Both the position numbers and the translations under genes were made by a program. From contig JALURZ010000145.1 in the NCBI GenBank assembly GCA_027058735.1, positions 1 to 11,381 of the forward strand: a stretch of DNA of 11,381 bases, written 5' to 3'. Positions 1 through 5,807 of this stretch are shown piece after piece. The DNA is from Hyphomicrobiales bacterium (GTDB lineage: Bacteria; Pseudomonadota; Alphaproteobacteria; Rhizobiales; JALURZ01). Position 1 is the stretch's first letter; every line of letters starts with the position of its first letter. Under the pieces are notes generated by a model, which saw only the letters and a list, made by a program, of their open reading frames with translations, was not told the DNA's origin and searched no databases.

Positions 1-201
1 CCTGGCGGCGGCAATGGGAACGAGCAGCAGGAAAACCGCCAGAATGCCGGCGTGGCGGGTGTTTCTGGTGGATCTGCGCAAGGCCGTTTCAACCCGGTCA
101 GCCATAGTGCCGAAGCCGGCCAGCGGATGCCACCGGCGCGGTTCGCCGAAGACCCAGTCCAGCAGCACCGCCGCCAGGGCGAGTATGGCTGTCATCATCA
201 T
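1..201 (-). CDS. cobD: CobD/CbiB, adenosylcobinamide-phosphate synthase (5' part only)
   Basis: Only the first 67 codons are present; the gene runs off the left edge of the window. CobD/CbiB is an integral membrane protein that attaches the aminopropanol (or its phosphate) arm to adenosylcobyric acid. The N-terminus shows a short hydrophobic segment followed by the family hallmark D-W-V-F-G-E-P (residues 15-21) and H-P-L-A-G-F-G (25-31), and a second hydrophobic stretch begins near residue 52. Three ATG codons stand in a row (201, 198, 195). The first is chosen because it overlaps the stop of the upstream gene as ATGA, the arrangement used throughout this operon. Family assignment is from motif recognition; the rest of the protein cannot be judged. 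Confidence 0.88.
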   Translation of the reverse strand, partial: MMMTAILALAAVLLDWVFGEPRRWHPLAGFGTMADRVETALRRSTRNTRHAGILAVFLLLVPIAAAR

Positions 202-1007
202 TGGCTCGCCGCCCAGTCTCGTACAAGGCCATGGATCTGGCGCACGCCGTCGCTCAGCGCCGCTGGTCCGGGCTGGAGAATATCACAGGACTTGATCTCG
301 AAAAGCCGGTCATCGCGAACCGCCGGGATAGCGGACCAGCCGGGCCGCTCGCGGACCTTCTCAGGCCGGAAACGCTTGCCGCACCACGACCCGATGATGA
401 TGTCGGGCTGGCGCGCGATGACGTCCGCCGGATCGGCGATGATGCGTTCTTTCGCACCGGGCGCTTTCGCCAGATCGCCAAAGCAGTCCTCGCCGCCGGC
501 AACGCAAATCAGATCGGAAACCCAGCCGATGCCGGAGATCAGCGGGTCGTTCCATTCCTCGAAATAGATGCGCGGGCGGCGGGGATGGGTCCCTGCGGAT
601 TTCTCGATGGCGGCAAGGCCGGCGCGCAGATCACCGATCAGGGCCGCGGTTTTCTCCGCACAGCCGATCATCGCCCCGAGCAGGTGGATCATGTCGAAGA
701 TGCCCGCCACCGTGCGCTGATTGAAGATATGCACAGCGACACCGGCGCGCACCAGGTCGGCGGCGATATCGGCCTGCATGTCGGAAAACCCCAGCACCAG
801 ATCGGGCTTCAGATCCAGGATTTTGCCGATCTTCGCGCTGGTGAAGGCGGATATTCGCGGTTTTTCCCGGCGCGCCTCGGGCGGGCGCACCGTATAGCCC
901 GAAATGCCGACGATCCGGTCCTGTTCGCCCAGCAGATAGAGCGTTTCGGTGGTCTCTTCGGTCAGGCAGACGATGCGGTGCGGTCCGCTGCGCATGGCGC
1001 GGCTCAT
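198..1007 (-). CDS. BtuF-like cobalamin/corrinoid-binding protein, no signal peptide
   Basis: A 269-residue protein of the helical-backbone periplasmic-binding (BtuF/FhuD) fold. It opens with the usual I-V-C-L-T-E-E-T-T-E-T-L strand-turn (12-23), then G-I-S-G-Y-T (34-39), K-P-D-L-V-L-G-F (67-74), and a C-terminal half with the E-E-W-N-D-P-L motif (150-156) and Q-P-D-I-I-I-G-S (200-207). The reading frame is open further upstream to 1235, but that extension overlaps bluB. The start at 1007 overlaps the bluB stop as ATGA and puts the first beta strand at the N-terminus. There is no hydrophobic signal sequence, so the protein is probably cytoplasmic rather than a periplasmic ABC subunit, and no BtuC/BtuD genes are visible. 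Such proteins occur in alphaproteobacterial cob clusters; their exact role there is unclear. Inference: a corrinoid chaperone or sensor. Confidence 0.82.
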   Translation of the reverse strand: MSRAMRSGPHRIVCLTEETTETLYLLGEQDRIVGISGYTVRPPEARREKPRISAFTSAKIGKILDLKPDLVLGFSDMQADIAADLVRAGVAVHIFNQRTVAGIFDMIHLLGAMIGCAEKTAALIGDLRAGLAAIEKSAGTHPRRPRIYFEEWNDPLISGIGWVSDLICVAGGEDCFGDLAKAPGAKERIIADPADVIARQPDIIIGSWCGKRFRPEKVRERPGWSAIPAVRDDRLFEIKSCDILQPGPAALSDGVRQIHGLVRDWAASQ

Positions 1008-1327
1008 GGGGCCGTGTCCCAGTAGTTCTCGAACACCAGGTTTTTCAACGGGCGTCTTTTGGTCCAGCCCTCCAGTTCGAGCATCGGGGCTGCGTAGAAT
1101 TTCTCCACATGCCCCAGACACAGGATCGCCACGGGTTTCGCCCCTTCGGGCATCTTCAGCAATTGCGCCAGTGCCTGCGGATCGAACAGCGATACCCAGC
1201 CCAGGCCAAGGCCTTCCGCGCGTGCGGCAAGCCACATATTCTGGATCGCGCAGGCGATCGATGCGAGGTCCATCTCGGGCAGGGTGCGATGGGCAGCGGC
1301 GATCCCGGCATCGGAAAAACGGCTCAT
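1004..1327 (-). pseudogene. bluB: BluB (5,6-dimethylbenzimidazole synthase), N-terminal half missing
   Basis: The frame encodes 107 residues. BluB normally has about 200-230 and splits FMNH2 with oxygen to make DMB, the lower ligand of B12. What remains matches the C-terminal half: L-P-E-M-D-L (16-21), C-A-I-Q-N-M-W-L-A-A-R-A-E-G (26-39), G-W-V-S (43-46, holding the conserved serine) and the terminal L-E-G-W segment. The N-terminal half, with the FMN-binding Arg/Asp R-R-D-V-R region, is absent. The first residues, M-S-R-F-S-D-A, resemble a genuine BluB start, so the lesion looks like an in-frame internal loss of roughly 110-120 codons rather than simple 5' truncation. The ATG overlaps the cobB stop (ATGA) and the TGA overlaps the next start, so translation coupling is preserved. 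A product without the flavin site is unlikely to be an active DMB synthase. An assembly gap is the main alternative. Confidence 0.8.
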
Positions 1328-2610
1328 GGCAGGAACAATCGCGCGGCGGTCTCAGGCCCGGAGGGGAAATAGAAATGCATATAGGTGGCGGTCAGCCGCT
1401 TGTCGCGGTAGACCGGCTCGCGCGTGCCATGATGGCGCGCGGCGCGCGTGCGGGTAACGGGCTGCGGCCCGCCCTCCATGACCGAGTGGTGAAACGTATG
1501 GCCGCGCAATTCGCCTTCGGGCAGGCGCGCGCGGTGCAGGCCCAGATTGGCGAGGCGCTCCTGCACGGCGGCCCTGCCGGGCAGCAGTCCGGCCATGGGC
1601 GCGCAGTGGCCGCGTGCATCCGCCAGGCTCTCCAGCAGATACAAAAGCCCGCCGCATTCCGCGACAATGGGCTTGCCCGCTTCGTGGTGGGCGCGAACGG
1701 CCTTTTTCATCGCCTCGTTGCCCGCCAGCGCATCGAGATGCAGTTCGGGATAGCCCCCCGGCAGATAAAGCGCGTCCGTATCGGGCAGGGCGCGGTCTGC
1801 AAGGGGGGAAAAGTAGCTCAGCACAGCGCCCAGTTGGCGCAGGACATCGAGATTGGCGCGATAGAGGAACGAAAAGGCGGGATCGCGCGCCACCGCGACG
1901 CGCACGCCTTCCAGAAAAGTCGGAATTTTCGGCCGTGTCCCGGGCGCGGTGAAGGACGCCGGGGCGATGGCGGCCTCATCCACACCGTTCAAGGCAGCCG
2001 CCGCCTTCGCGATCCGGCTGTCGAGATCACTGATTTCGTCCGCCTGCACCAGACCGAGATGGCGCTCGGGCAGGGCGATGGCCGGATCGCCGGGGAGCCA
2101 GCCAAGGCAGGAGAGACCCGGAGGCAGGCTTTCGGCCAGCATCTCAAAGTGCCCCTCGCCGGCGACACGATTGGCGAAGACGCCGGCGAAGGGCACATCC
2201 TCGCGGTACGTCGCCAGCCCGTGGGCCACCGCGCCGAAGGTCTGGGCCATGGCGCAGGCGTCAATCAGGGTGAGTACCGGAATAGCGAAACGCGCGGCCA
2301 GATCGCCGCTCGACGGGTCGCCGTCAAACAGGCCCATCGCCCCTTCGATCAAAATGAGATCGGCCTCGCCCGCCGCGTCATACAAAAGCTGGCGGCAATG
2401 GGCCTCATCGCCCATCCACAGGTCGAGCTGATAGACCGGACTGGCGGACGCGCGCTCCAGGATCAGCGGATCGAGAAAATCGGGCCCGGCCTTGAATACG
2501 CGCACGCGCTCACCGCGATCACGGTGATGGCGGGCCAGCGCGGCGGTGAGCGTCGTCTTGCCCTGGCCCGATGCGGGCGCGCAGATGAACAGGGCCGGGC
2601 AGGACCTCAT
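1324..2610 (-). CDS. cobB: CobB/CbiA, cobyrinic acid a,c-diamide synthase
   Basis: A full-length protein of 428 residues that amidates the a and c side chains of the corrin ring using glutamine and ATP. The N-terminal dethiobiotin-synthetase-like domain has the P-loop A-P-A-S-G-Q-G-K-T-T (11-20), then G-P-D-F-L-D-P (42-48) and the family M-G-L-F-D-G (92-97). The C-terminal class I glutamine amidotransferase domain has L-P-G-G-Y-P-E-L (283-290), the nucleophile Cys319 in A-E-C-G-G-L, F-H-H-S (373-376) and T-A-T-Y-M-H-F-Y-F-P (407-416), with His412 as the likely catalytic histidine. The start at 2610 overlaps the stop of the cobO C-terminal frame as ATGA. The same frame continues upstream, without a stop, into the broken cobO, so a 528-residue CobO-CobB fusion could be called from 2910; I regard that as a consequence of the cobO frameshift. 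The gene itself looks intact. Confidence 0.93.
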   Translation of the reverse strand: MRSCPALFICAPASGQGKTTLTAALARHHRDRGERVRVFKAGPDFLDPLILERASASPVYQLDLWMGDEAHCRQLLYDAAGEADLILIEGAMGLFDGDPSSGDLAARFAIPVLTLIDACAMAQTFGAVAHGLATYREDVPFAGVFANRVAGEGHFEMLAESLPPGLSCLGWLPGDPAIALPERHLGLVQADEISDLDSRIAKAAAALNGVDEAAIAPASFTAPGTRPKIPTFLEGVRVAVARDPAFSFLYRANLDVLRQLGAVLSYFSPLADRALPDTDALYLPGGYPELHLDALAGNEAMKKAVRAHHEAGKPIVAECGGLLYLLESLADARGHCAPMAGLLPGRAAVQERLANLGLHRARLPEGELRGHTFHHSVMEGGPQPVTRTRAARHHGTREPVYRDKRLTATYMHFYFPSGPETAARLFLP

Positions 2611-2910
2611 AGGTCGATCCCCTTTTGCGCCTTCACGCCGGCGCGAAAGGCGTGCTTGATATCGCGCAGTTCGCTGAGCGTATCGGCGGCCTCGCACAGG
2701 GCGTCCGGCGCGCCGCACCCCGTTATGACGACGTGCTGGCCCGGCGCGCGCGACCATGCCGAAGGCCGAACTGGATTTGCCCTTGCCGTTGCCGGTGAGC
2801 ACCAGCAACAGGCCGCGCTCATCATCCAAGCGGGCGATCGCAGCGTCCACGGCCGCCTTTTTTCGCTTCATGCGGCTGCGGTGGCGCTGCTCCCGCCCGG
2901 CCGCGGCCAT
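2607..2910 (-). pseudogene. cobO: CobO/BtuR, corrinoid adenosyltransferase, internally deleted and frameshifted
   Basis: CobO/BtuR transfers adenosyl from ATP to cob(I)alamin and is normally about 190-200 residues. The frame from 2910 (or ATG 2871) encodes the typical N-terminus: M-K-R-K-K-A-A-V-D, then E-R-G-L-L-L-V-L-T-G-N-G-K-G-K-S with the P-loop, then S-A-F-G-M-V-A-R-A. At about 2740-2754, inside a GCGCGCGC run, the coding signal jumps to another frame and directly continues with the family C-terminus: H-V-V-I-T-G, A-P-D-A-L, E-A-A-D-T-L-S-E-L, K-H-A-F-R-A-G-V-K-A-Q-K-G-I-D-L, ending at TGA 2607-2609. About 100 central residues, including the V-V-Q-F-I-K-G and V-L-D-E-(I/L) motifs, have no coding space, so frameshifting could not restore the enzyme. 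Upstream, btuM ends 4 bp before ATG 2910; downstream, cobB overlaps by ATGA. Confidence 0.85.
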
Positions 2911-2914
2911 ACCG

Positions 2915-3496
2915 CTATCCGGCGGTTGCGCCGCGCGAGCCGATGCCGCCGCGCAGCATCACGAACCCGGCATGGACGACCGCGGCAAGGCCGACATAAA
3001 ACGCCAGCGACTGCAGATATTGCGGGAAATACTCTATCTCGCGCGCGCCGAATTCGGCCATGGTCGGGTTCGCGAAACGGCCTGAGAAGAAATAGAACCC
3101 GCCGCTTGAGAACAGCTCGCACGCAACCGCGCCCCCAAGGGCCGCCATCGTGAGGGGTAGCAAGGTGCGCCATTCGAACCGGTATTGTCTGGCATACCAG
3201 CGCCCGGCGAACCACAAGGAGCCGTAGGCCGGCAGCAGGAACAGATAGGCCGGCGTCAGACAGAAATTGCTGGCGCCGCCCCACTTGAAGGCCGCGAAGT
3301 CGAGGCTCCAGGCGAGCGCCAGCAGGGCGGGCAGAACCCAGACCCTGCGCAGATACACCCCGGCGAGAAAGAAAACCGCCCAGGAGGCGCCGGGCAAATT
3401 GAGCAACGTGGCGAAATGATATCCGCGCGTCATAACCATCAGCGCCACCAGGGCCGCCCCAATGGCCAGTTGGTTTCGGCTTGAGAGTGTCAGCAT
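2915..3496 (-). CDS. btuM: BtuM-type single-component cobalamin transporter
   Basis: A 193-residue integral membrane protein with about six hydrophobic segments. BtuM proteins are small ECF S-component-like transporters that bring cobalamin across the inner membrane, apparently without a dedicated ECF module, and bind the cobalt through a conserved cysteine. That cysteine is Cys80 in the studied Thiobacillus denitrificans protein. Here T-R-G-Y-H-F (23-28), A-S-W-A-V-F-F-L-A-G (37-46), W-G-G-A-S-N-F-C-L-T-P-A-Y (72-84, Cys79) and F-Y-F-F-S-G-R-F-A are seen; I recognise the family from memory of these motifs and the context. Start 3496 is chosen because GGAGG (3505-3509) precedes it by 8 nt. 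An in-frame ATG at 3517 overlaps the btuB stop as TGATG and would add seven residues. It lies between the receptor gene btuB and cobO, fitting an outer-to-inner membrane B12 route. Confidence 0.78.
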   Translation of the reverse strand: MLTLSSRNQLAIGAALVALMVMTRGYHFATLLNLPGASWAVFFLAGVYLRRVWVLPALLALAWSLDFAAFKWGGASNFCLTPAYLFLLPAYGSLWFAGRWYARQYRFEWRTLLPLTMAALGGAVACELFSSGGFYFFSGRFANPTMAEFGAREIEYFPQYLQSLAFYVGLAAVVHAGFVMLRGGIGSRGATAG

Positions 3497-3504
3497 TTCA
3501 TGGT

Positions 3505-3509
3505 CCTCC
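3505..3509 (-). promoter_or_regulatory. Ribosome binding site deciding the btuM start
   Basis: A perfect GGAGG lies 8 nt before the ATG at 3496 and falls after the alternative ATG at 3517. This favours the shorter btuM product, although coupling through the TGATG overlap at 3515-3519 could also start the longer form. Confidence 0.55.
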
Positions 3510-3516
3510 ATGGACA

Positions 3517-5346
3517 TCAGCGTTGGTAACGCAGGGTCAAGAAAAAGTTTCGTCCCGGCTGGTTGAAAAATGCAGCGGTTTCATAGTCCTCGTCAAACAG
3601 GTTTTCGACCCTCGCCTGCACTTTCAAGCCTTCCGTCACGATATATTCGGCGCGCAGGTCAACCGTAACATAGCCGCCCAGCTTACGCATATTGGCAAGA
3701 TCGTCATAGCGTTTACCGGCGGCAAACAGCGTCGCACCGACACTGAAATCGCCAATTTGGCGGTCTACATCGAGGCTGTAGGTCTCCCTGGCGCGCCGCG
3801 GCAGCACATTGCCCCGGTTGGGACCGCTTGAGCGGTTCTCAGGATCGAGAAGCGTCAGGCTGGCGCTGGCCGTCCAGTCGTCGATTTGGGTGGTGAAGGT
3901 CGCCTCGATGCCCTTGATGCGGGCTTTCTGGATGTTCGCTGCCAGGAAAGTCGTGGCGTCGAACGCGATCAGATCGACGATGCGCGTTTCATAGGCGTTG
4001 AGCGCCCAGCGGCCCCAGGGCGTATTGCCGCTTGCGCCGATTTCATAGCTGCGCGAGGATTCGGGATCGAGGTTGGGATTGCCGAAAAACGGAAAATACA
4101 GTTCGTTGAATGTCGGCGCCTTGAAGGCTGTGCCATAGGACCCGACCACCCGGAAATACTCGTTCAGCGTGAAGCCCAGGGCGGCATTGCCGGTGGTGTT
4201 TTTGCCGAATTGCTGGTTGTCGTCCTCGCGCAGGGCAAGCTGCCAGTCGAACAGGGACAACGCGCCCTGATATTGTGCGAAAATACCGCTATTGGTGCGC
4301 GAGGTGACCGGATAGGCGGTCGAACTGGCGATCCTGTCCTGCTGATAGTCGAACCCAAGCGTCACCACATGATCATCGAGGATGGTCAGGTCGTTCTGGA
4401 GCGACGCGGTGTAGCGCATGGTGTTGAATTTCGACGCGAAAGCTCCGTCCTTGAAATTTCTGGTTTTGTCGTCGCTGCGTCCGCCCGCAACGGTAGTGGC
4501 CCAGAAATCGAACGGCGTGATGCGCACCTTGCCGCCGATCGCCTGCTGGATGAAATCCGTCTCGTTTTGAAAGGTGCCGTCGAATTCGGTTTCGCCCTCG
4601 GCGCGCAGCGCGTTGATCTCCGCGCTCAGCCAGTTGTCGATGCTGAAACCGGCGCGCGCCGATCCGGAAATATTCTCATACCCGTCCGTGTCCGGCTCGA
4701 TGGTAAAACAGCCTGCGCCGTTGGGAGCCGGTTTGCCGGTGCACGCGTTGATGCCGCCGGTATTGATGCCGCTGGCGCTGACGCTGAACCAGGCCTCAGG
4801 CGTGCCCCCCGACAGGCCCAGCGTGCCTTTGGCTGTGCCATAGCTGCCCGCGCCGATGCTGGCGAACGGCCGCAAGGTGCCATCCTGAGCGCCCTTGCGG
4901 GTGAAAATCTGGATGACCCCGCCGATGGCCTCCGACCCGTACAGGCTGGAGCGCGGCCCGCGCACCACTTCGATGCGTTCGACCTGTTCGATGGGAATGT
5001 GCTCGAAAGAGGTCGTTCCCAGGGTGGCGGAGCCGACCTTGATGCCGTCGATCAGCACCAGCACCTGATCGGATTCCGCGCCGCGCAGGAAAACCGATGT
5101 CGATTTGCCGGCCCCGCCATTGTTGGTGACGGTGACGCCGGGCAGGCCGCGCAGGGCGCCCTGGACAGACCGGGTCTGCCTGCGTTCGATGTCCGCGCGC
5201 GTGATGACCGAGACCGACGACAACGTTTCATCCGCCGTCTGCGCGGTGCGGGTGGGGGTGACGATGATGGGATCAAGCTCGATGGCGAACACCGACGGCG
5301 ATCCCAACAGCAGCAGGGCTGCCGCGGGAATGCTGCTCTTGTACAT
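3517..5346 (-). CDS. btuB: BtuB, TonB-dependent vitamin B12 outer-membrane receptor
   Basis: A 609-residue outer-membrane beta-barrel transporter that takes up B12 using TonB energy; E. coli BtuB is of similar size. A signal peptide covers residues 1-21 (cut after S-V-F-A). A TonB box follows at once: D-P-I-I-V-T-P-T-R (25-33). The plug domain (about 42-152) has L-R-G-L-P-G-V-T-V, V-L-I-D-G, I-E-V-V-R-G-P and S-L-Y-G-S-E-A-I-G-G-V-I. The barrel carries A-P-T-F-N-E-L-Y and E-N-L-F-D-E-D-Y-E-T near the end, and the terminal strand is N-F-F-L-T-L-R-Y-Q-R. Cys202 and Cys213 flank a short hydrophilic stretch and could form a loop disulfide. The start has GGAGG (5356-5360) 9 nt upstream. The gene is the first of the operon and sits directly behind a cobalamin riboswitch, which supports B12 rather than siderophore as substrate. 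Confidence 0.95.
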   Translation of the reverse strand: MYKSSIPAAALLLLGSPSVFAIELDPIIVTPTRTAQTADETLSSVSVITRADIERRQTRSVQGALRGLPGVTVTNNGGAGKSTSVFLRGAESDQVLVLIDGIKVGSATLGTTSFEHIPIEQVERIEVVRGPRSSLYGSEAIGGVIQIFTRKGAQDGTLRPFASIGAGSYGTAKGTLGLSGGTPEAWFSVSASGINTGGINACTGKPAPNGAGCFTIEPDTDGYENISGSARAGFSIDNWLSAEINALRAEGETEFDGTFQNETDFIQQAIGGKVRITPFDFWATTVAGGRSDDKTRNFKDGAFASKFNTMRYTASLQNDLTILDDHVVTLGFDYQQDRIASSTAYPVTSRTNSGIFAQYQGALSLFDWQLALREDDNQQFGKNTTGNAALGFTLNEYFRVVGSYGTAFKAPTFNELYFPFFGNPNLDPESSRSYEIGASGNTPWGRWALNAYETRIVDLIAFDATTFLAANIQKARIKGIEATFTTQIDDWTASASLTLLDPENRSSGPNRGNVLPRRARETYSLDVDRQIGDFSVGATLFAAGKRYDDLANMRKLGGYVTVDLRAEYIVTEGLKVQARVENLFDEDYETAAFFNQPGRNFFLTLRYQR

Positions 5347-5354
5347 GATTTCTG

Positions 5355-5412
5355 TCCTCCGGCACGCTCACCCGCGCGCAGACAAAGGTTGCTCAACAGC
5401 AGTTGCGGAGGA
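5355..5412 (-). promoter_or_regulatory. Shine-Dalgarno sequestering hairpin of the btuB leader
   Basis: In the transcript the segment from 5412 to 5404 (UCCUCCGCA) can pair with the btuB ribosome-binding segment from 5364 to 5355 (UGCCGGAGGA), with one bulged C and a 39-nt loop. The helix includes the whole GGAGG. This is the expected output stage of a translationally acting cobalamin riboswitch: with B12 bound, the site is hidden. Pairing was found by eye; competing folds were not calculated. Confidence 0.5.
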
Positions 5413-5484
5413 AAAAAGTCCGGACCCAAACAAGGCGCGAAACCTGTCGGCCGCAGCATCGCCCCCCCGCAATGCCAACCAACG

Positions 5485-5686
5485 GCTTGAGGCCGGTCTC
5501 CGGGCTCGCGAGTGGCGTTTGTACCTGGCGGATCGCCTTCCCACGTCGACAACGCAGTGGCATGTTGATCCGCCGCAACTCGCTTACCGTTGCGGGGGCA
5601 GCGCCGGAATTGACCTGATTTTCGTCAGGGCTCACCGGCTTCCCGTTTCATCCCCGAAAGCGATTGCTCCCAAGGACACCTCAAGC
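5485..5686 (-). ncRNA. Cobalamin (B12) riboswitch upstream of btuB
   Basis: Read on the minus strand, the leader shows the conserved cobalamin-riboswitch elements in order: GAAACGGGAAGCCGGTGAG near its 5' end, GCTGCCCCCGCAACGGTAAG in the core, GCCACTG, then GCCACTC and the B12 box GAGCCCGGAGACCGGCC at 5491-5507. The closing helix P1 is perfect over 8 bp (GCTTGAGG at 5679-5686 with CCTCAAGC at 5485-5492), giving a 202-nt aptamer, the usual size. The element binds adenosylcobalamin or related corrinoids and represses downstream genes. It lies about 140 nt before the btuB start and probably controls the whole btuB-to-cobD operon. Confidence 0.96.
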
Positions 5687-5697
5687 AGTGGGCGAAC

Positions 5698-5725
5698 GGT
5701 ATTCGCAATTCGCGAGGTGAGTCAA
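5698..5725 (-). promoter_or_regulatory. Candidate sigma-70-type promoter of the B12 operon
   Basis: TTGACT (5720-5725) and AATACC (5698-5703) are 16 nt apart on the minus strand. The predicted start of transcription, around 5690-5692, is only a few bases before the riboswitch P1 helix at 5686, as expected for a riboswitch leader. The -35 is good (5 of 6) and the -10 is weak. Confidence 0.45.
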
Positions 5726-5807
5726 GGCGCGCGATGAAATGATCCATCACCCCTTGATCCCGATGCAAAAAGACCGCATCCTTGGCGTTCGGCATTCACG
5801 GATCGAT

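Noticed and set aside
1008..1235. Upstream extension of the BtuF-like frame (345 residues)
   Set aside because: It overlaps the bluB remnant in another frame and its extra residues do not resemble the family; the ATGA start at 1007 fits the operon pattern.
2737..2760. Programmed ribosomal frameshifting to rescue cobO at the GCGCGCGC run
   Set aside because: A shift would join the two frames but cannot supply the roughly 100 missing central residues; no slippery heptamer or downstream structure was seen.
949..3153. A 734-codon open frame on the plus strand across the cob genes
   Set aside because: It is antisense to clearly recognisable CobB, BluB and BtuF-like coding sequence, is of low-complexity Arg/Ala/Gly composition, and matches no family; a typical GC-rich shadow frame.
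5411..5432. GTCCGGAC followed by six T residues in the btuB leader, as a transcription terminator
   Set aside because: The palindrome has no loop and no longer stem was found; the Shine-Dalgarno sequestering fold explains the platform better.
3886..5490. A 534-codon plus-strand open frame opposite btuB
   Set aside because: Antisense to an intact BtuB and running into the riboswitch; no recognisable domain or ribosome-binding site.
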